Positions 11,287 through 23,651 of a stretch of 64,000 nucleotides of DNA are shown piece by piece (position 1 is the stretch's first letter; each line of letters begins with the position of its first letter). Made by a program: the position numbers and the translations under genes. Source of the DNA: Neltuma alba (taxonomy: Eukaryota; Streptophyta; Magnoliopsida; Fabales; Fabaceae). The notes below the pieces were generated by a model. The model was not told where the DNA came from. It ran no database searches and was given only the letters and a program-made list of their open reading frames with translations. The stretch spans positions 124,001-188,000 of the forward strand of contig NW_021635580.1 of NCBI RefSeq assembly GCF_004799145.2, written 5' to 3'.

Positions 11287-13885
11287 TATCACATCCGATA
11301 ATATGATAACTAGGAATAAGGATATTCCTAAACATTTAAGAGCATAAAAGGATTAGGAGAAATAGAAGAATTATAATGGAAAATAAGTAGTATGATTTTC
11401 CCAGACAATTATGAAATGTTCGACTAATTAAGAAAAATTAGCCAAGAAAAATTATGAAAAAAATATTTTCAAGTGTCAGAAAATTAAGAAAAAATAAGGA
11501 AAAAGTTTCATGAGAATTATATAAGGTTATGTAATTGGTTTTATGACTAAATTTCCCTTAGAGAAATTACAAAGGAATTTAAGGCTGATTTAGCCTAATT
11601 TAAGGCCTTTTATTTGGAAAATTCCAAATAAATATTTGGAAGGAGAATAAAATTCCAAAAAAATTTCTATGATGTCCTAAGGAATTATAAGTGATTATGA
11701 AATTAAAAGGAGACTCTTAGATGTCTAAGATTTTTTTTAATTATTTGGAAAAGTGGAAAAATCAATAATGACAAGGAAAATAGTTTTCCTTTTTATATAA
11801 TTAATGAAAAATTGAGTTGAGCTAAAAAAGGCATTTTGGGAAGAAAAAAATGAGAATAATAAATTATAGATCTGACAAAAAATAAGTATAGAGACCAGAG
11901 TACTTTAATTATACCAAAAAAATTAAACTCAGAGTAAAAGTGCACCGATAAAGTGAAGACTAGAGTCTTGTACTTTACTTGGCTCACAAGTTGTCACTTG
12001 TCAAGCCCCTACTAGAAAGTAATTAAAACTTTCCAAGTGTCAAGCCTTGATTAGAGAGGATCTTGACTTTTGAGATTAATTTTATTTAACAATAAGTTAA
12101 TTAATAGAGAAGTTTCAAGATCAAGTAGGGAGGTGACACATGGCATAGCAATTAATTTTGGTAGTTGGGTGGCTGAGATATTTGTTTAGCATTAATGAGA
12201 GCTCATCCTCCCCCTTTTCAAGACTCCATTTTTGGCCAAGAAGGAAAATGAGAGAGCAAGAGTGATCTTTGAGTGAGTTCAAGGAGAAAGCAAGCAACTT
12301 GGATCAATAAAGCTTGGAGTTAAGGTTAGCAGTTGATATTATGTTGTTCCTTGCTTGATTCTCTTAAGTTTGATGGTTGAAAAATTTCATTCTTGCCTCT
12401 TGATGGTGCTGGCCAAATTGGTTAATGTTAGGGGAGGGAAGTTTTGAAGTTAAACATAGTTAGAGCACTAAGATTAAGGTGGTTACAAGTTGTTTGGTGT
12501 TGTTTTGAAAAGATTTCATGGTTGAACTTTAAGGGGGTATGGTTCAGCCAAGATGAGAACCCTAACCTAGGATGAGTTTTTCAATGTTTTGATACTTCCA
12601 TGGTGTTCAAAAAGAAAAATGGTATAGGATAAACCTAAAGAACAAGTGTTGGAAGCATCAAAATCAAAGTTGTGATTTTTGGAAAACCTATACCCCTATT
12701 CGGCCAACCTTGGTTCTTGAGGAAGGAATTTTCTTTTCTTAAATCCAAGCCCATATTTGGATAAAATCATGTAGGAATAGGTCAAGAGAGAATTTTTAGG
12801 GTTAAGAAAACAAACTCTAAAAATTCAAAGAACAAAGATGGAAACTTTAAGAGGTTTAGAAGTTACTTGAGCTATGTTGTTAATTTTTATGTGTAATGGT
12901 TGGTAATCTTGCTGCCTTTTTATGATTTATCATGTCAGGGTTTGTTAATTGTGGAGAAGAGAAAGAAGATCAAAGAAGCAAAAAGCTTTTGGATTAAGGC
13001 AGTGGGATTTAATTAGCCACTAATATTAACTTCACATTGTTATTTGTGGCATGGATGCTTGCTATTGTATGGTTGAACTATGATGATTGTGATATAGTTG
13101 CTCCTTGCATTTGTTGCCATGACCTTACATGTTGAGGTTGCCTATTTATAAGAAGATTAGTTCTTCTATGATAGCTAATGTGAAATGCTTTATAATGATG
13201 CATGTTGATGTTTTGATTGATTGATCTTGCTACTGGGATTTCATTGAAATCTCATCCCCCATATGTAACCTAATATTTTAGGGCTGAATCACAAAAAGGA
13301 AAACTACAAATTCAAGGGTAATTGTGGTGGTGATCCATGAGGAAACAATTATAATTTGGTTATGTAAATATATGATAATAGGATGCTATAACCTTAAGCA
13401 GAACACTAACTTGGAGCTATGTTTTTATTAAGTTCCTGAATGAATTTCTTCTCAAAATTTGGTATGCTTAAAGTTCACATCATAAGCTTCGAATCAATAA
13501 GTAGCATGTTAAAAATGGACAACTATAAAATTTTTGGTGATTTTTCAAAGTTAAGGTCCAGAATCTAAAAAAAGGGTTTTTACCAAAATGAAAGAGTTGA
13601 CTTTCACAAAAATTTGGCACTTTGTCATAAGGAATTAATTTCTAATATTATTTTTTCTTGAAAGGGCATTCAAAGAGCTTTCCAGTGAATTTTAAAGCAC
13701 TATTTTGATTTTCTAGATTAAGTTATTTTTTTTCGAAATGGGACCAGAAAACTGGATTTTTACCAAATGAACAGTAAAAATCCAAAAATCAGTATTTTTG
13801 TGAAAAATTTGAGCCCAAGACCATCCAATGTGGTCTAAAATAGTTTTGATTAAACCTTAAGTCGATTTGATAGTAAGGTGTAACA
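11287..13885 (+). mobile_element. Solo T-LTR 4
   Basis: A 2599-bp T-LTR running from TATCACATCC (ancestral TGTCACATCC) to GGTGTAACA. It is flanked by ctatt (11282-11286) and ctatc (13886-13890), a 5-bp target duplication with one change. Neither a primer site nor a polypurine tract adjoins it, so it is a solo LTR left by recombination between two LTRs. It split an Athila-type LTR end. It contains the TTGGCCAAG leader motif near 12230 and the stem-loop; the TATA box is not clear in this copy. Confidence 0.75.
13235..13253 (+). other. Conserved T-LTR stem-loop
   Basis: GGGATTTCATTGAAATCTC: an 8-bp stem (one G-T pair) and a 3-base loop, preceded by GCTACT as in other copies. Confidence 0.6.
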
Positions 13886-15365
13886 CTATCAGTCACCCAC
13901 ACTTGAACCTTTGTACTCCTAGACAAAGACTTGAATCATTTTGAAGAAAGTACAGGCACAATCAAGGAAACTAGTATGCTCAAAAGTGATCTTAAGAACT
14001 AAATAATCAATACCCCTTAGGAAAACAAAAATGATAACATGAATAGTGCCCAGTAATGAGATATAAAGTGCAATTGACGCTAAGTGCATGAACAACAAAG
14101 ATTTGCTCAAAGGATGTAAGTGTTTTAATTCACTCTTCTCTCCTTATTGAGGTTCTTTTTACTCAAAATTCAAATAGCAAACATCCTACCATAAGCTTGT
14201 AATAACTCTAAAATCTTTACTACTATTCAACAATCATGTTAGGAATCAAGAGGGCTTTTAGGGTTGTAGTGATAGGAAGGCAAAATGGAATGGAAATGTG
14301 GTAAAACTAAATGTCGAGAAGGAAAGTACTGTGAGTTAAGTATCATCTATTCTTAAACAAAGAAGTTCAGATCCTAATCTTCTACCACCAAAGTAATACT
14401 TTATTTAACTTTATTTTGTTGCTATAGCTTAAGTATGTAAATATGAACCCCTTTTTTTTCACTTTTCTTTTCTCTTTGTCTTTCTTCTTTCTTCTTCCTT
14501 TTACTTTTTCTTCTTCTTCTTCTTTTTTTCAAACTCAAAATGATATTCCTAAAAAGGACCCATGAAGGTTTGGAAGTCTCAAATGTAAAGTTGAAATAAA
14601 CTCAGGTGAAAATTGTACCTTAAACACTCAAAATGTGAATGAAATGAAGGCAGTGAAGGATCAAAAAGGTTGAACAATAGATAAATGTTTATGGATTGTG
14701 TTTGGGTGAAAGGGTGTAGAAAAGAATGCCTCTATCATATTCACAAATCATAAATATGCATGTAATTTTGACCAAAAACTAAGACAAGTTCTAAAGGACG
14801 CAAACCAATGAATAATCACTCTATTCAGGAATTAAGGCTCAATAATATCCTTCCAACAAAGGTTTCGTATCTCAGATGCTCATTCACAAAGTTTCAATAA
14901 AGAAGTATTAGTCATAAAGCATTAGGTCACTTATCATAAAAGAGAACCACAGGATGGCGATTAAAAAGATAAAAAAATAATCACTTTAAGAACATACTTG
15001 GAACTTGAAGATACCCATAAAGTCTTAGAGAAGTCATTTTCAAAATCCAGAATTCTTAAAGACTCAAGAATGGCATTTTTTTTTTTGAAAAAGTTGTTTG
15101 ATGCAATGAGGTTAGATTACAAAGGTAATGATTTTGCTTGAAAAATGTGCAAAGGTAGCTTAAAGAGGTTCCTTCTATACAGCATTGCACAAAGCAAAGA
15201 GAAGGAATTGGATGCACAGAAATGGCTCTAGGTCGTGACTTGAAATCAGTGAAGTCGTGACTTGAAGTCACAGAAAGCATCAAGTCAGGAAAGGAGGTTG
15301 AGGTGTCGACCTGAAATAGTGAGGTTGCGACCAGAGGTCAAAGAATACTATCAACCAAAAATTTT
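13886..15365 (-). mobile_element. Athila-type 3' untranslated region (element 3)
   Basis: Resembles 43894-45250 in the well-preserved Athila-type element: CCCACACTTGAACCTTTGTACTCC at the LTR border, the 'AAGAGGGCTTTTAGGG' block, a long pyrimidine tract (14450-14530), 'GAATGCCTCTATCATATT', and a palindrome cassette at its far end. It has decayed well beyond that copy. No ORF of interest. It shows that an Athila-type element once lay here on the minus strand. Confidence 0.6.
15230..15340. repeat. Palindrome cassette, GGTCGTGACC type
   Basis: Boxes AGGTCGTGACTT, AAGTCGTGACTT, GGTGTCGACCTG and AGGTTGCGACCA, with a TCACAGAAAGC spacer. It lies where the Athila-type element at 42422-59212 has its GCCGCGGC cassette (45045-45204). 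Confidence 0.7.
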
Positions 15366-15599
15366 CATAGAAAGCAAAAGGAAAGCTTGAAGTACAAGGT
15401 AGTAAACTTACCCCTCTATACAATTTTTCTAGAATTAGTTATGATTTTTCAAAATTGGACCTGTAATTTTGAAAAGTGTACAATGAACAATAATTTCATA
15501 AAGTAACATCCAAACTATGTTTTTATGACTTAAGGCCATCCAAAGTGGTCCAAATGGTTCTAAATGAACTCTAAGGTATGATACAAGTAAGGTGTGACA
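15366..15599 (+). mobile_element. T-LTR 5, internally deleted fragment
   Basis: The segment GGAAAGCTTGAAGTACAAGG (LTR middle) joins within 40 bp to the LTR end block (CTAGAATTAGTTATGA to GGTGTGACA at 15599). About 0.8 kb is therefore missing. No primer site follows. Confidence 0.6.
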
Positions 15600-15712
15600 T
15601 TAATCATGCTAGATGGATGCTAATGTACTACACGCAGTTTGCTTATTCTCTCGTTAATTAGTGACATATTAGCATGCTCAAAGCTACCTTCTTGATGCAT
15701 GACCATGGAGAC
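15600..15712 (-). mobile_element. T-LTR 6, left piece
   Basis: 113 bp matching, in reverse, 56740-56850 of the nested T-LTR (TAATCATGCTA...CCATGGAGAC). It is continuous with 17062 once the inserted solo LTR between them is removed. Confidence 0.65.
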
Positions 15713-17061
15713 TGATTTACCTAGTCGTATAGGCAATCAACAAGTTAGTGTTCTTTTTCTTTAGTTTATATAGTTCAGTGGAAGCAACTCTAGTATCAAT
15801 CTCTTAGTCTCTAGCTAACTCAAATTAATGAAGATAATGATCAATTTAGATAGAAACACTTTATCTGATTAACCTTTTCTCTTTTAGTTTTCAACCGTGG
15901 TTGACAAAAGAACTGAATGAATACGAAGAAATTGAAACAAGAATAGAAACAATGAGAATACCACAATCAACTACAGTCCTTCCAAGAACTTTTACCTTTC
16001 CATCATTACTCTCTTAAAATATGGAGTTAAGTGCAATTAGAAAATTATAAGAGCTAAATATTCTGGAACAAGCAGAACTACTGTTTGGTTGAATTAGTCA
16101 ATCAAGTCACAACTACCTAACTCACTGAATCAAGATAGTGCGAAAGGATTTGCAAGAGTCAGGATAAAATACACAACTTCTTATAAATTCAAATCACATA
16201 GTGTTCATTTATAGAGATGAAACAGAACACGTCTGAAGCAATTCTCAATCGTGTTACAACTAGTTTAGAAATTGAGCACCGAAAAGATGAAACGAACATA
16301 AACTCCTTCTCAATTCAATAGTTCAGGATTGGTGTCCACTCTTAGAAGAATAAGAGAATCAGCCACTCATGGTCTTTTGTTTTGCTCTACAAAGCTTCTT
16401 CACTGGATCAGACGTGGCGTCCTCTCAAACGATAAAAGATGAATTCAGATTTGGTGAAAGATGGAAGAATGGGGGAATCCCCAAAAGTGAGAATGAAAGA
16501 GAGAATTCATTGCCTCTAATTCCCTCTTACTGTTTTCTTCTGTCAAAAATGTATATAAGTATCTCCCCTTTTCCTCTAGACTACTATCCTCCTCCTTCTG
16601 CTTGCTCTAGCTTCAACCACACAGGTGACGTGGAATCCCCTCAATTGATTTGGTTTTGTTCTGTTAAAGTCTCTAGGAAGATTTCCGCTTCCCACCTATC
16701 AGGTTTCCAAATTTTGTTTTGGAGCTCAAGCAATCGATGGAATCCTCTTTCCTTTGGTGATAGAAACTATTTTCCTTAAGTAATGGAATCCCTTTTCCTC
16801 TGGACTCCACTTTCCCTTGGAATGGAATTATGCTCCAGCTACTATAGGATTCCCATTTTGCCCCTGTAATTAAGGAAAATTTCAGAAATATTTCCTACTC
16901 TAAAAATTCATTAAAAGCTCTAGTAAAATATCATAATTGCTTAGATTTTCTTTCCAAGTGCATTATCACAATATACAATCAATAATGCAAATATTGACCA
17001 ATTAACTCCCTAAAATAACCCAAAATGCACTATCTAAGCATATTGAAAATGTGGTTTATCA
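15713..17061 (-). mobile_element. Solo LTR of Tat/Athila style
   Basis: 1349 bp bounded by TG...CA, read on the minus strand from TGATAAACCAC at 17061 to GTAAATCA at 15713. It is flanked by gagac (15708-15712) and aagac (17062-17066), a 5-bp duplication with one change. The same T-LTR resumes on both sides, which supports a clean insertion. The TGATAAACC start is typical of Tat/Ogre and related LTRs, recalled rather than aligned. A 136-codon plus ORF at 16369-16779 matches nothing I know and is probably chance. Confidence 0.6.
16206..16213 (-). promoter_or_regulatory. Candidate TATA box in the solo LTR
   Basis: Minus-strand TATAAATG within CTCTATAAATGAACAC. It is the best TATA match on the LTR's sense strand; there is no second copy here to compare. 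Confidence 0.35.
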
Positions 17062-19053
17062 AAGACATTGTCTACTCATCATAAATGGCAATTGCAATAG
17101 CCAAAACATATCACAATAATATTCAAATAACATGTACACAGCAACACGCAAGTATACAACATCAAGCAATGACAATAGGTAAGTTCACTACCTTGTACGT
17201 CAAGCTTCCCTCTTACTTTTCCTTTGACTCCCTTAACTTCCCAACATGTGGGCTTTCAATCAATATCATCAAACATACTCTTGGATATTCCAAGGTCCTA
17301 AATATAGCCACAATGATCATACTATCCATTAGGATCAAGAGATTACACAAGGTTCAAGACTGGCTCTCTTAAACTTAACCTCTCCTCTTAATTTTTGGAT
17401 TAATGTTCTAGTTTTGTAAAAATTGTTCTCTTAGGCCAATCCTACACAATTTTATCCAAGGTATCCAAATATGAGCTTAGATTAATGAAAATCCAAATCC
17501 TTCCTCAAAAATAGTCCTTGGCTGAATAGTACCCTTGAAATTCCTAAATTCTACTTTTAATTCTAATGCATCCAACTTCACTATTTCAAATTGTTTCCAC
17601 ATAATTTTCAATTCTAAATTCATTGGAAGCCTTAGAATCATTAAAAACACATCTTAAAGTACAGGTTCAAACTTGGCCAAATTGATCATCAAACATCCAT
17701 ATCATGATATCTTTCAAATAATAACACAAAACTACTTGAAACAACTTTAAACCAATATGTTTTAACTAGATATAACGTCAAAACTTCCTTCTCCTAAACT
17801 TATATAATTTAGCCAACATTAAGCCCTAAGGGAAACCAAAGTTTTTAACCATATAAACCAAGGAATCAAAGCAAGAAACAACAGGGAACAACTTACTAAC
17901 TTTGGATCTAAGCTTAGATGATTGAAGATGGTGTCTTCCTCTTGATTATGCTTCAAGAATCAAAATGGCAAGAGTTTCCCCTAGTGTCCTTAGCCTAGCC
18001 AAAAATGAGAGGGGAGGGATTCTATTTATAGCCAAACTTTGGCCTTAAATGGACTAAAATGCCCTTTAAGTTTACGTAATTTACGATGATGAGGTGTTAA
18101 GCTCTTATATTTTCTTGAACCATTTTCCATCCTTGAATTAAATCTAAATGAAATTGATTTTCAAAGTCAAAATCCTCTCTATTGGTAGCCTGACATGTGA
18201 CACCCTAATCCCTACTAATCATAAATACTTCACTTAATGCTTCAATGAGCCATCATTACATTTGTTTTTTTTAGATATTTTCCTCTATTTACTTGGCTCT
18301 CATTTTTTAGGGTTTTTGTCTGACTTTCTGGAGCTCTAAAAATTATTTTGTCTACTCCTTTAGAGAAAATATATGAATTTTCCCAAGCCATAAATCCTCC
18401 CATAGGCCCCACTTAAAAATCATTCCTTAAAATGTCTTTTTATTAGCGTAATCAGCCTTATATTTTATTAGAGCCATTCCGCTGGCCTTTTGGGAGTGGG
18501 ACTAATTTTATAAATTAGTACAACCTTTTAACTATTTAATCTCATTTTTACATATATTTTTGAGGTCTCTTGCTATTTCAAATAATTACCTTAAATAGTG
18601 TACTTTTTACTAGTGATAATCTTATAAATTCCATTTAAGTTGCCTCAGGGGTATTTTCATTATTTCTCTTTACAAAAGTATCTTTGAATATTATTTCCTA
18701 TTTTTTTGGGATTTTCTGTATACTTTCCATTTTCACCACTATTAGTCTTAACTTCCTAAAATTACGGTTTTACCCCTGCTTGGGCTTGACCTTATAAAAT
18801 ATTTTTTTTAAGGTTTCTGACTTAACCTTTGGCCTATGTCTAAGCTCTTTTTCCTTTCTGGCCCTTGAGACTCTTCTGAAGCCTCTAACTTTGATTACAC
18901 TTTAGCCCCAAGAAACTTTTATTCTGCAGTTTAGTTCCCATCCACGTTCTAGCTTCCTTTCAAATCTTTGGGACTTCTACTCAGAGGGACTCGGTAGGCT
19001 ACTTTCTTTATGCTACTTTATGGGTTTTTAACCCTAAAGTTTGGGATGTGACA
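17062..19053 (-). mobile_element. T-LTR 6, main piece
   Basis: A minus-strand T-LTR from TGTCACATCCC at 19053 leftward to the solo-LTR insertion. It aligns with 39500-41489 (GGTAAGTTCACTACCTTG, CCAACATGTGGGC, the Thr/Pro-like CCTTT block, and so on). The last ~0.9 kb of LTR is missing beyond 15600. No ORF. Confidence 0.7.
18023..18030 (-). promoter_or_regulatory. Putative LTR promoter TATA box
   Basis: Minus-strand TATAAATA in the conserved setting GGCTATAAATAGAATCCC of T-LTR 6. Confidence 0.55.
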
Positions 19054-19845
19054 CTTTCTTGCTTGTTTAAATGTGTATGTGTTATTTCTTTTATGTTATC
19101 AGGATGTGATTGAGCAAGTTATATGATTATACGTGGAATTCTATGTCAAATATGCCTTGGTAATATGTAATATGGAATGGTTCAATGGCTTGATTTATGG
19201 CTTTCTTTCTATGGCAATGAAATGTATATGAAATATTGTGAAGTGTTACTTTGATCACCTTTAAGAGTTGTAAATAATGAAGAATTACTTCTCCAATGCT
19301 GTGAAATATGACTGAATTATATTTGGAATGGTTATGATTTATTTTGGTGAGTTTTGCATGAAAAGGATGAAAGTTGACCAAATTAAGGGCCAAAGTTAGA
19401 CCACATGAAATTTTGAGAAAATGATAGAGTTTGGATCTAAAACTTAATAGTCCAATAGATCATATTTTTAGCTTTAAAATGAGTGGTATTTCATAAAATT
19501 TGGAGTTTTGTACAAAAAGTTATATCCTTCCAAAGTTGGGCATAAATTATGGAAAATTAGAAAATTGACCAATGGAACAATGCATCTTGTCATTAAAACT
19601 GGGCACACATGAGCTAGATTGATATGCTGAAAGTATTTTTTTCCCCTCAAAGTGCTTATTGTAAGCTTCAAGTAAAACTTGGAACCATATCATTTCAATT
19701 TTTCTAGAATGAGTTATGATTTTTTGAAGTTTGAAGAATTAAGGTTATAATGAATAGTTACAAAATTCTCCAACTTAATGACTTAAGAAATGGTTACAAA
19801 TGCTCCCACTCGATATAAAATTGGGTAATAAAGTAATGTGTGACA
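19054..19845 (+). mobile_element. T-LTR 7, 3' fragment
   Basis: Begins in mid-LTR exactly where minus-oriented T-LTR 6 starts and ends with GTGTGACA at 19845 before a decayed primer site. The start resembles the truncation zone near 33370 (TTTAAATATGTATGTGTTATTT). It is the 5' LTR of a plus-strand element. Confidence 0.6.
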
Positions 19846-19849
19846 TTTT

Positions 19850-19861
19850 TTAAATCAGAGT
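19850..19861 (+). other. Decayed primer binding site
   Basis: TTAAATCAGAGT, followed by AAAGGTTCTAGC, aligns with TGGTATCAGAGC plus AGAGGTTCTGGC in the other copies. Position (four bases after the LTR) and downstream match identify it. Confidence 0.55.
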
Positions 19862-20810
19862 AAAGGTTCTAGCTTACTGTAACATGCTCTGGTTATGTGG
19901 TAAATTTGCTACAAGCAAACATTTTAGACTGCTATTTGATGATTGGCTATTATGCTAGCATCATATTGCATTGTGTTGTATTGTATAGCACTGTACTACA
20001 CTGTGTGCCTGGCATTATAGTTGTTTATTTGGTTTGCTGCATTATGAGGAAAGTGCAGAAACCAGAAAGTATAGCATGTTGTAAGAGTGATCTCTCAGTG
20101 GAAACCATTGATTAGAGGATGCCTGGAGAGCCATACCCAGACTAGTAACACCCACTAGTTCAGGATCCCAATGATCCTACTCCTCCACCAAGGTATTACC
20201 ATCTGCTTAGTGAGATCGATGATATACAATCAAAAGTAAACTCTTATCATATTACAGAGTTACAGGAGGATGAGGTAGGATCTACTACACGGCCTGCACC
20301 AAGCACACAGCCGATACTATGTCTACGGCTAGTGCCTAAGCAATTTAAAACAATAGAGGATTTGAATAAGGAGTTTATATTTTTGAGTAGACATATCAAA
20401 AGGAAAGAGAATTAGTCTGCTATAATCTATCTTGATTTTCTCTATTAGTTCCAGCTGCTATACATAGCGGCCAATAAGGAGGGACAAACACTAGGCGTTG
20501 ATGTTTGGAGCAGAGTACTATGAGCTTCCCTCCTAGACACCTAGATCTGGTGAAATGCCCTTTCGGTTATTTATGAAAGTATAGATGGACATACATTTGA
20601 GCAGTTCATAGATGTTTTAGAAAACTTTGTTATTTCCACTTTTCCTTTTTCAGGCCTGTCATAGATGGTTGTATTATGTATGTGACTCTTGATGTGACTG
20701 GTTGTGATTGGTTAAACTATGCTGCTGTTTTGAGCATATAAAGGTTATATATAGGAGTTAAAGTTACACAATGATGTTGTTCCTTTTGTAGTTAAGAAGA
20801 AATAACAAGT
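19862..20810 (+). mobile_element. 5' leader of a T-element
   Basis: About 0.95 kb of untranslated leader between the primer site and a gag start. It does not resemble the LARD-like interior at 7436-9880, so this copy derives from a coding (autonomous-type) lineage. No ORF over 72 codons. Confidence 0.5.
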
Positions 20811-21062
20811 ATGGTGAGAACAAGACATAATGCACAAGCATGGGAAGAACAAAATACGCCCCCTATTGATCTAATTCAAATAATAATAAATTGGTTAGAG
20901 GAACAACAGAAAATACTGCAAGAGTTACTAGCAACCCGAGCTTGTTAAGAACAAGAAAGGGATGCTGTATTAGCAGCAGCAATAACAGTAGCCATAACAC
21001 AGTTATAACAACCTGGGCAAGAAGCAACCGGGATAGCCCAACTAGTCCAACCACAACCCTAG
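20811..21062 (+). pseudogene. gag N-terminal remnant, Tekay-like
   Basis: An ATG at 20811 opens a frame starting MVRTRHNAQAWEEQ, then a Glu/Gln/Leu-rich helical stretch (WLEEQQKILQELLATR). It stops at TAA after 45 codons and continues in frame with two or three further stops up to a junction with a minus-strand T-LTR near 21063. The charged, Gln-rich start fits the beginning of chromovirus gag proteins, which form the particle. No matrix or zinc-knuckle part is left. Identification rests mainly on position after the LTR, primer site and leader. Confidence 0.45.
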
Positions 21063-21472
21063 TATTACACCTTACTACTAGAACGACATAGAGTTCATTT
21101 ATAACCATTTTAAACCATGATGGTTGGTCTTAAGCTCAAAAACATCATTTTAGGCATTACTTTTTGGAAATTTACTATTCATATGGTAAGTTCTAGATTT
21201 CTGGTCCAAATTCGAAAAATCATAACTTAATCTAGAAAAATTGAAATGGAGTGGTTTAAAATTCTATGGAAAGCTTTTTGAATCATCTTTTAATAAAAAA
21301 AATAATATTTTGAACCAATTCCTTATGAAAAAGTGCTAGGTTTTAAGAAAGTGACCACTATCATTTTGGTAAAAACCCTTTTTCCAGATTTTGAAAGAAG
21401 TCGCCAAAAATTGCACAGTTATCTATTTTTTATGGGCTACCTATCAAATTAAAGCCCAAGATGTGGTCTTTA
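21063..21472 (-). mobile_element. T-LTR 8, 3'-end piece
   Basis: A minus-strand LTR end: TATTACACCTTAC (ancestral TGTCACACCTTAC), then the block CCATNNTGGNTGGTCTTAAGCTC and CATAACTTAATCTAGAAAAATTG. It is interrupted at 21472 by solo T-LTR 9 and resumes at 24407. Confidence 0.65.
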
Positions 21473-22447
21473 TGTCACACCCTGATAATTTTATTCTAAT
21501 TGATGAATGATTTGTGACTAACTAAGGCCAAATAGTATAGTAGACTGGTAGAGGATCCAGGCTATGAGGAAAAATCAGGATAGGGACATAACGGTCATTT
21601 TTGAAAAGATCGGTCAAGAAAGGGCAATATTGGAAATAATGTCCGAAATTCCTGAAAATTCCCAGAAAATCATGAAAAATAGAAAGGAGGGTACAGAATA
21701 ATGTTTGAGGCTTAGAAGATGAATATGAGATTAAAAATAATTTATCAGGGAATTATTTGTAATTATTGGAATTTTTGGTTAATTAAGGAAAATTAGCCAA
21801 TTTCCATTATTTAAAATATATAGAGGCCTCAAAAATTCAAGGAAAAATATGGATAAATTATGTGACATATTATCCTAATTTATAAAATTACTTCCCACCT
21901 TTGGACGTACACAGGTTAGCTTAAAGAATATTTATTACCGAATTATTATCGGTAGAATAGTGATTTTTGACAAAATAAAATTTAGAAAATTATAGAGGGA
22001 GGTAAAACTTGAGAAAAATCAAGGATTACCCTTGGAATGAGGGGAATTTAATGAGGTGTTGAAATTGAAATTTTGTGACAGTAAATTGGACAGGATTGTT
22101 GGAAAATCGGACCGGAAATACACAAATAATCAGTGGATTGCACTGATTATTGGATGAGTCATTTTTTTCCAATATTGAGAGCAATATTTCAGCCAAAATT
22201 AGAAGGGGAGGACAAAGTTGGAATTTTCCAAATTGTTCAAGGGCATAAAGGGAAATAAGAGACAAAACAATAAAATAATATTTTATTTCCACATGAAAAT
22301 CACATGGTGATTAGGTGTCCATCCATGTATCAACTTCTTATGGTGTGTGCCCTAAGATTTGTCCATGTGTGAAGTAGAAAAAAATGGACGGCCGAGATCG
22401 CATCTTTTTCCCGAAGGGCATTTTTGGCATTTTGAAATATTAAAGCC

Positions 22448-22455
22448 TATAAATA
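22448..22455 (+). promoter_or_regulatory. Putative LTR promoter TATA box
   Basis: TATAAATA followed 30-odd bases later by TTCGGCCAAGAGG, the conserved promoter-leader arrangement of T-LTRs. Confidence 0.6.
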
Positions 22456-22810
22456 CCCCCCCTTCCATGAACAAATTCGGCCAAGAGGTTTTGCATGAGA
22501 GGGAATGTTGTGTTCTTGAGTTCTAGGAGAGAGAAAGGAAGAAAGAAGAGAGAGAAAGGGAGAAAGCAAGGTTAGACACCTCTTATCGCCGATTAAGAGC
22601 TAATTAAGGTATGTTTATCTCCCTAAGTGTTAATTATTTTTAGTTAATTATTTATTTGAGGAAGATTAGGATTAATTACTTTGATTAATTGGTTTAGTGA
22701 TAGTTAAGATTAGTCATGTTATTTGATTAAAGATTAGTAAGTAATTAAGGTTAGCTACCCTAATTAATTAGTGATTAGTTATGCTAATTGAAGGATGATT
22801 AATTATGATT

Positions 22811-22965
22811 AATCATGTTGATTAAGGAATGATTAAAGCTTAATCATATTGATTAGAGAATGATTAAAGGTTAATCATATTGATTAGAGAATGATTAGTG
22901 ATTAATCATGTTGATTAGAGAATAAATAATGGTTAATCATGTTGATTAGAGAATGGTTAATGGTT
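22811..22965 (+). repeat. 31-bp minisatellite, 5 copies
   Basis: Five consecutive 31-bp units beginning AATCATATTGATTAGAGAAT, ended by a partial AATCC. Diverged partial units precede it (22780-22810). It lies downstream of the TATA box, so it would be transcribed. Other T-LTRs in the window lack the array. Confidence 0.85.
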
Positions 22966-23632
22966 AATCCATAAGGGATTAGTGACTTAATCTTGAGAAG
23001 ATTATGTTGTACTAATGACTATATGACTTGAGGACCTTAATTAAATATTGGATTAAGGATTAAGGGTTAGTGATTAACCAAGAAAGCATGATTAATCATG
23101 GATTAAGGAAAAATTCCAAGACCTTAATTGAGGATTAAGGCTTGGTCAAACCAAGGTTAAAGGTTTAGGAAAAGTATACAGAAATTATAAATTGAAAGGC
23201 ACAAGGGTAGCATTATATTGAGAAAGAATGGTATACTGGATATGGAATTTACCATACCCTTACTGTATGGTTGATAGGCAATTCTTCTGGAAACTTAAGA
23301 GGATATCAAGCAAGGGAACAAGGAGGAAACATTAAGCGTGGAATTGAGGTAGCGTGAACTTGCAATTGTTTTGTTGACCTGCATTTGGTGTTTCTGCTAT
23401 GTGTGTTTATGTGCCATGAGAATGTTTATGTACAGATGATGTGAACTCCTTGCAATGTATGCCTTGGCTCTTGCATGATTGAGTTTTGACCAGAATGATT
23501 ATATGCTCCATGATATGATGACATGGATACAGAATGGTTATGGCGTGGCATAAAGACTAGAAATGTTATTATACTGCATGTAGCATGACATCTTATGCAT
23601 GTTGACTTGATGATTGTATGTTCAATGCTACT

Positions 23633-23651
23633 GGGATTTCTATGAAATCTC
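23633..23651 (+). other. Conserved T-LTR stem-loop
   Basis: GGGATTTCTATGAAATCTC, preceded by GCTACT; 8-bp stem with one G-T pair. Confidence 0.6.

Noticed and set aside
16369..16779. 136-codon ORF as a gene
   Set aside because: It lies antisense inside a solo LTR bounded by a target duplication, with no recognisable domain.
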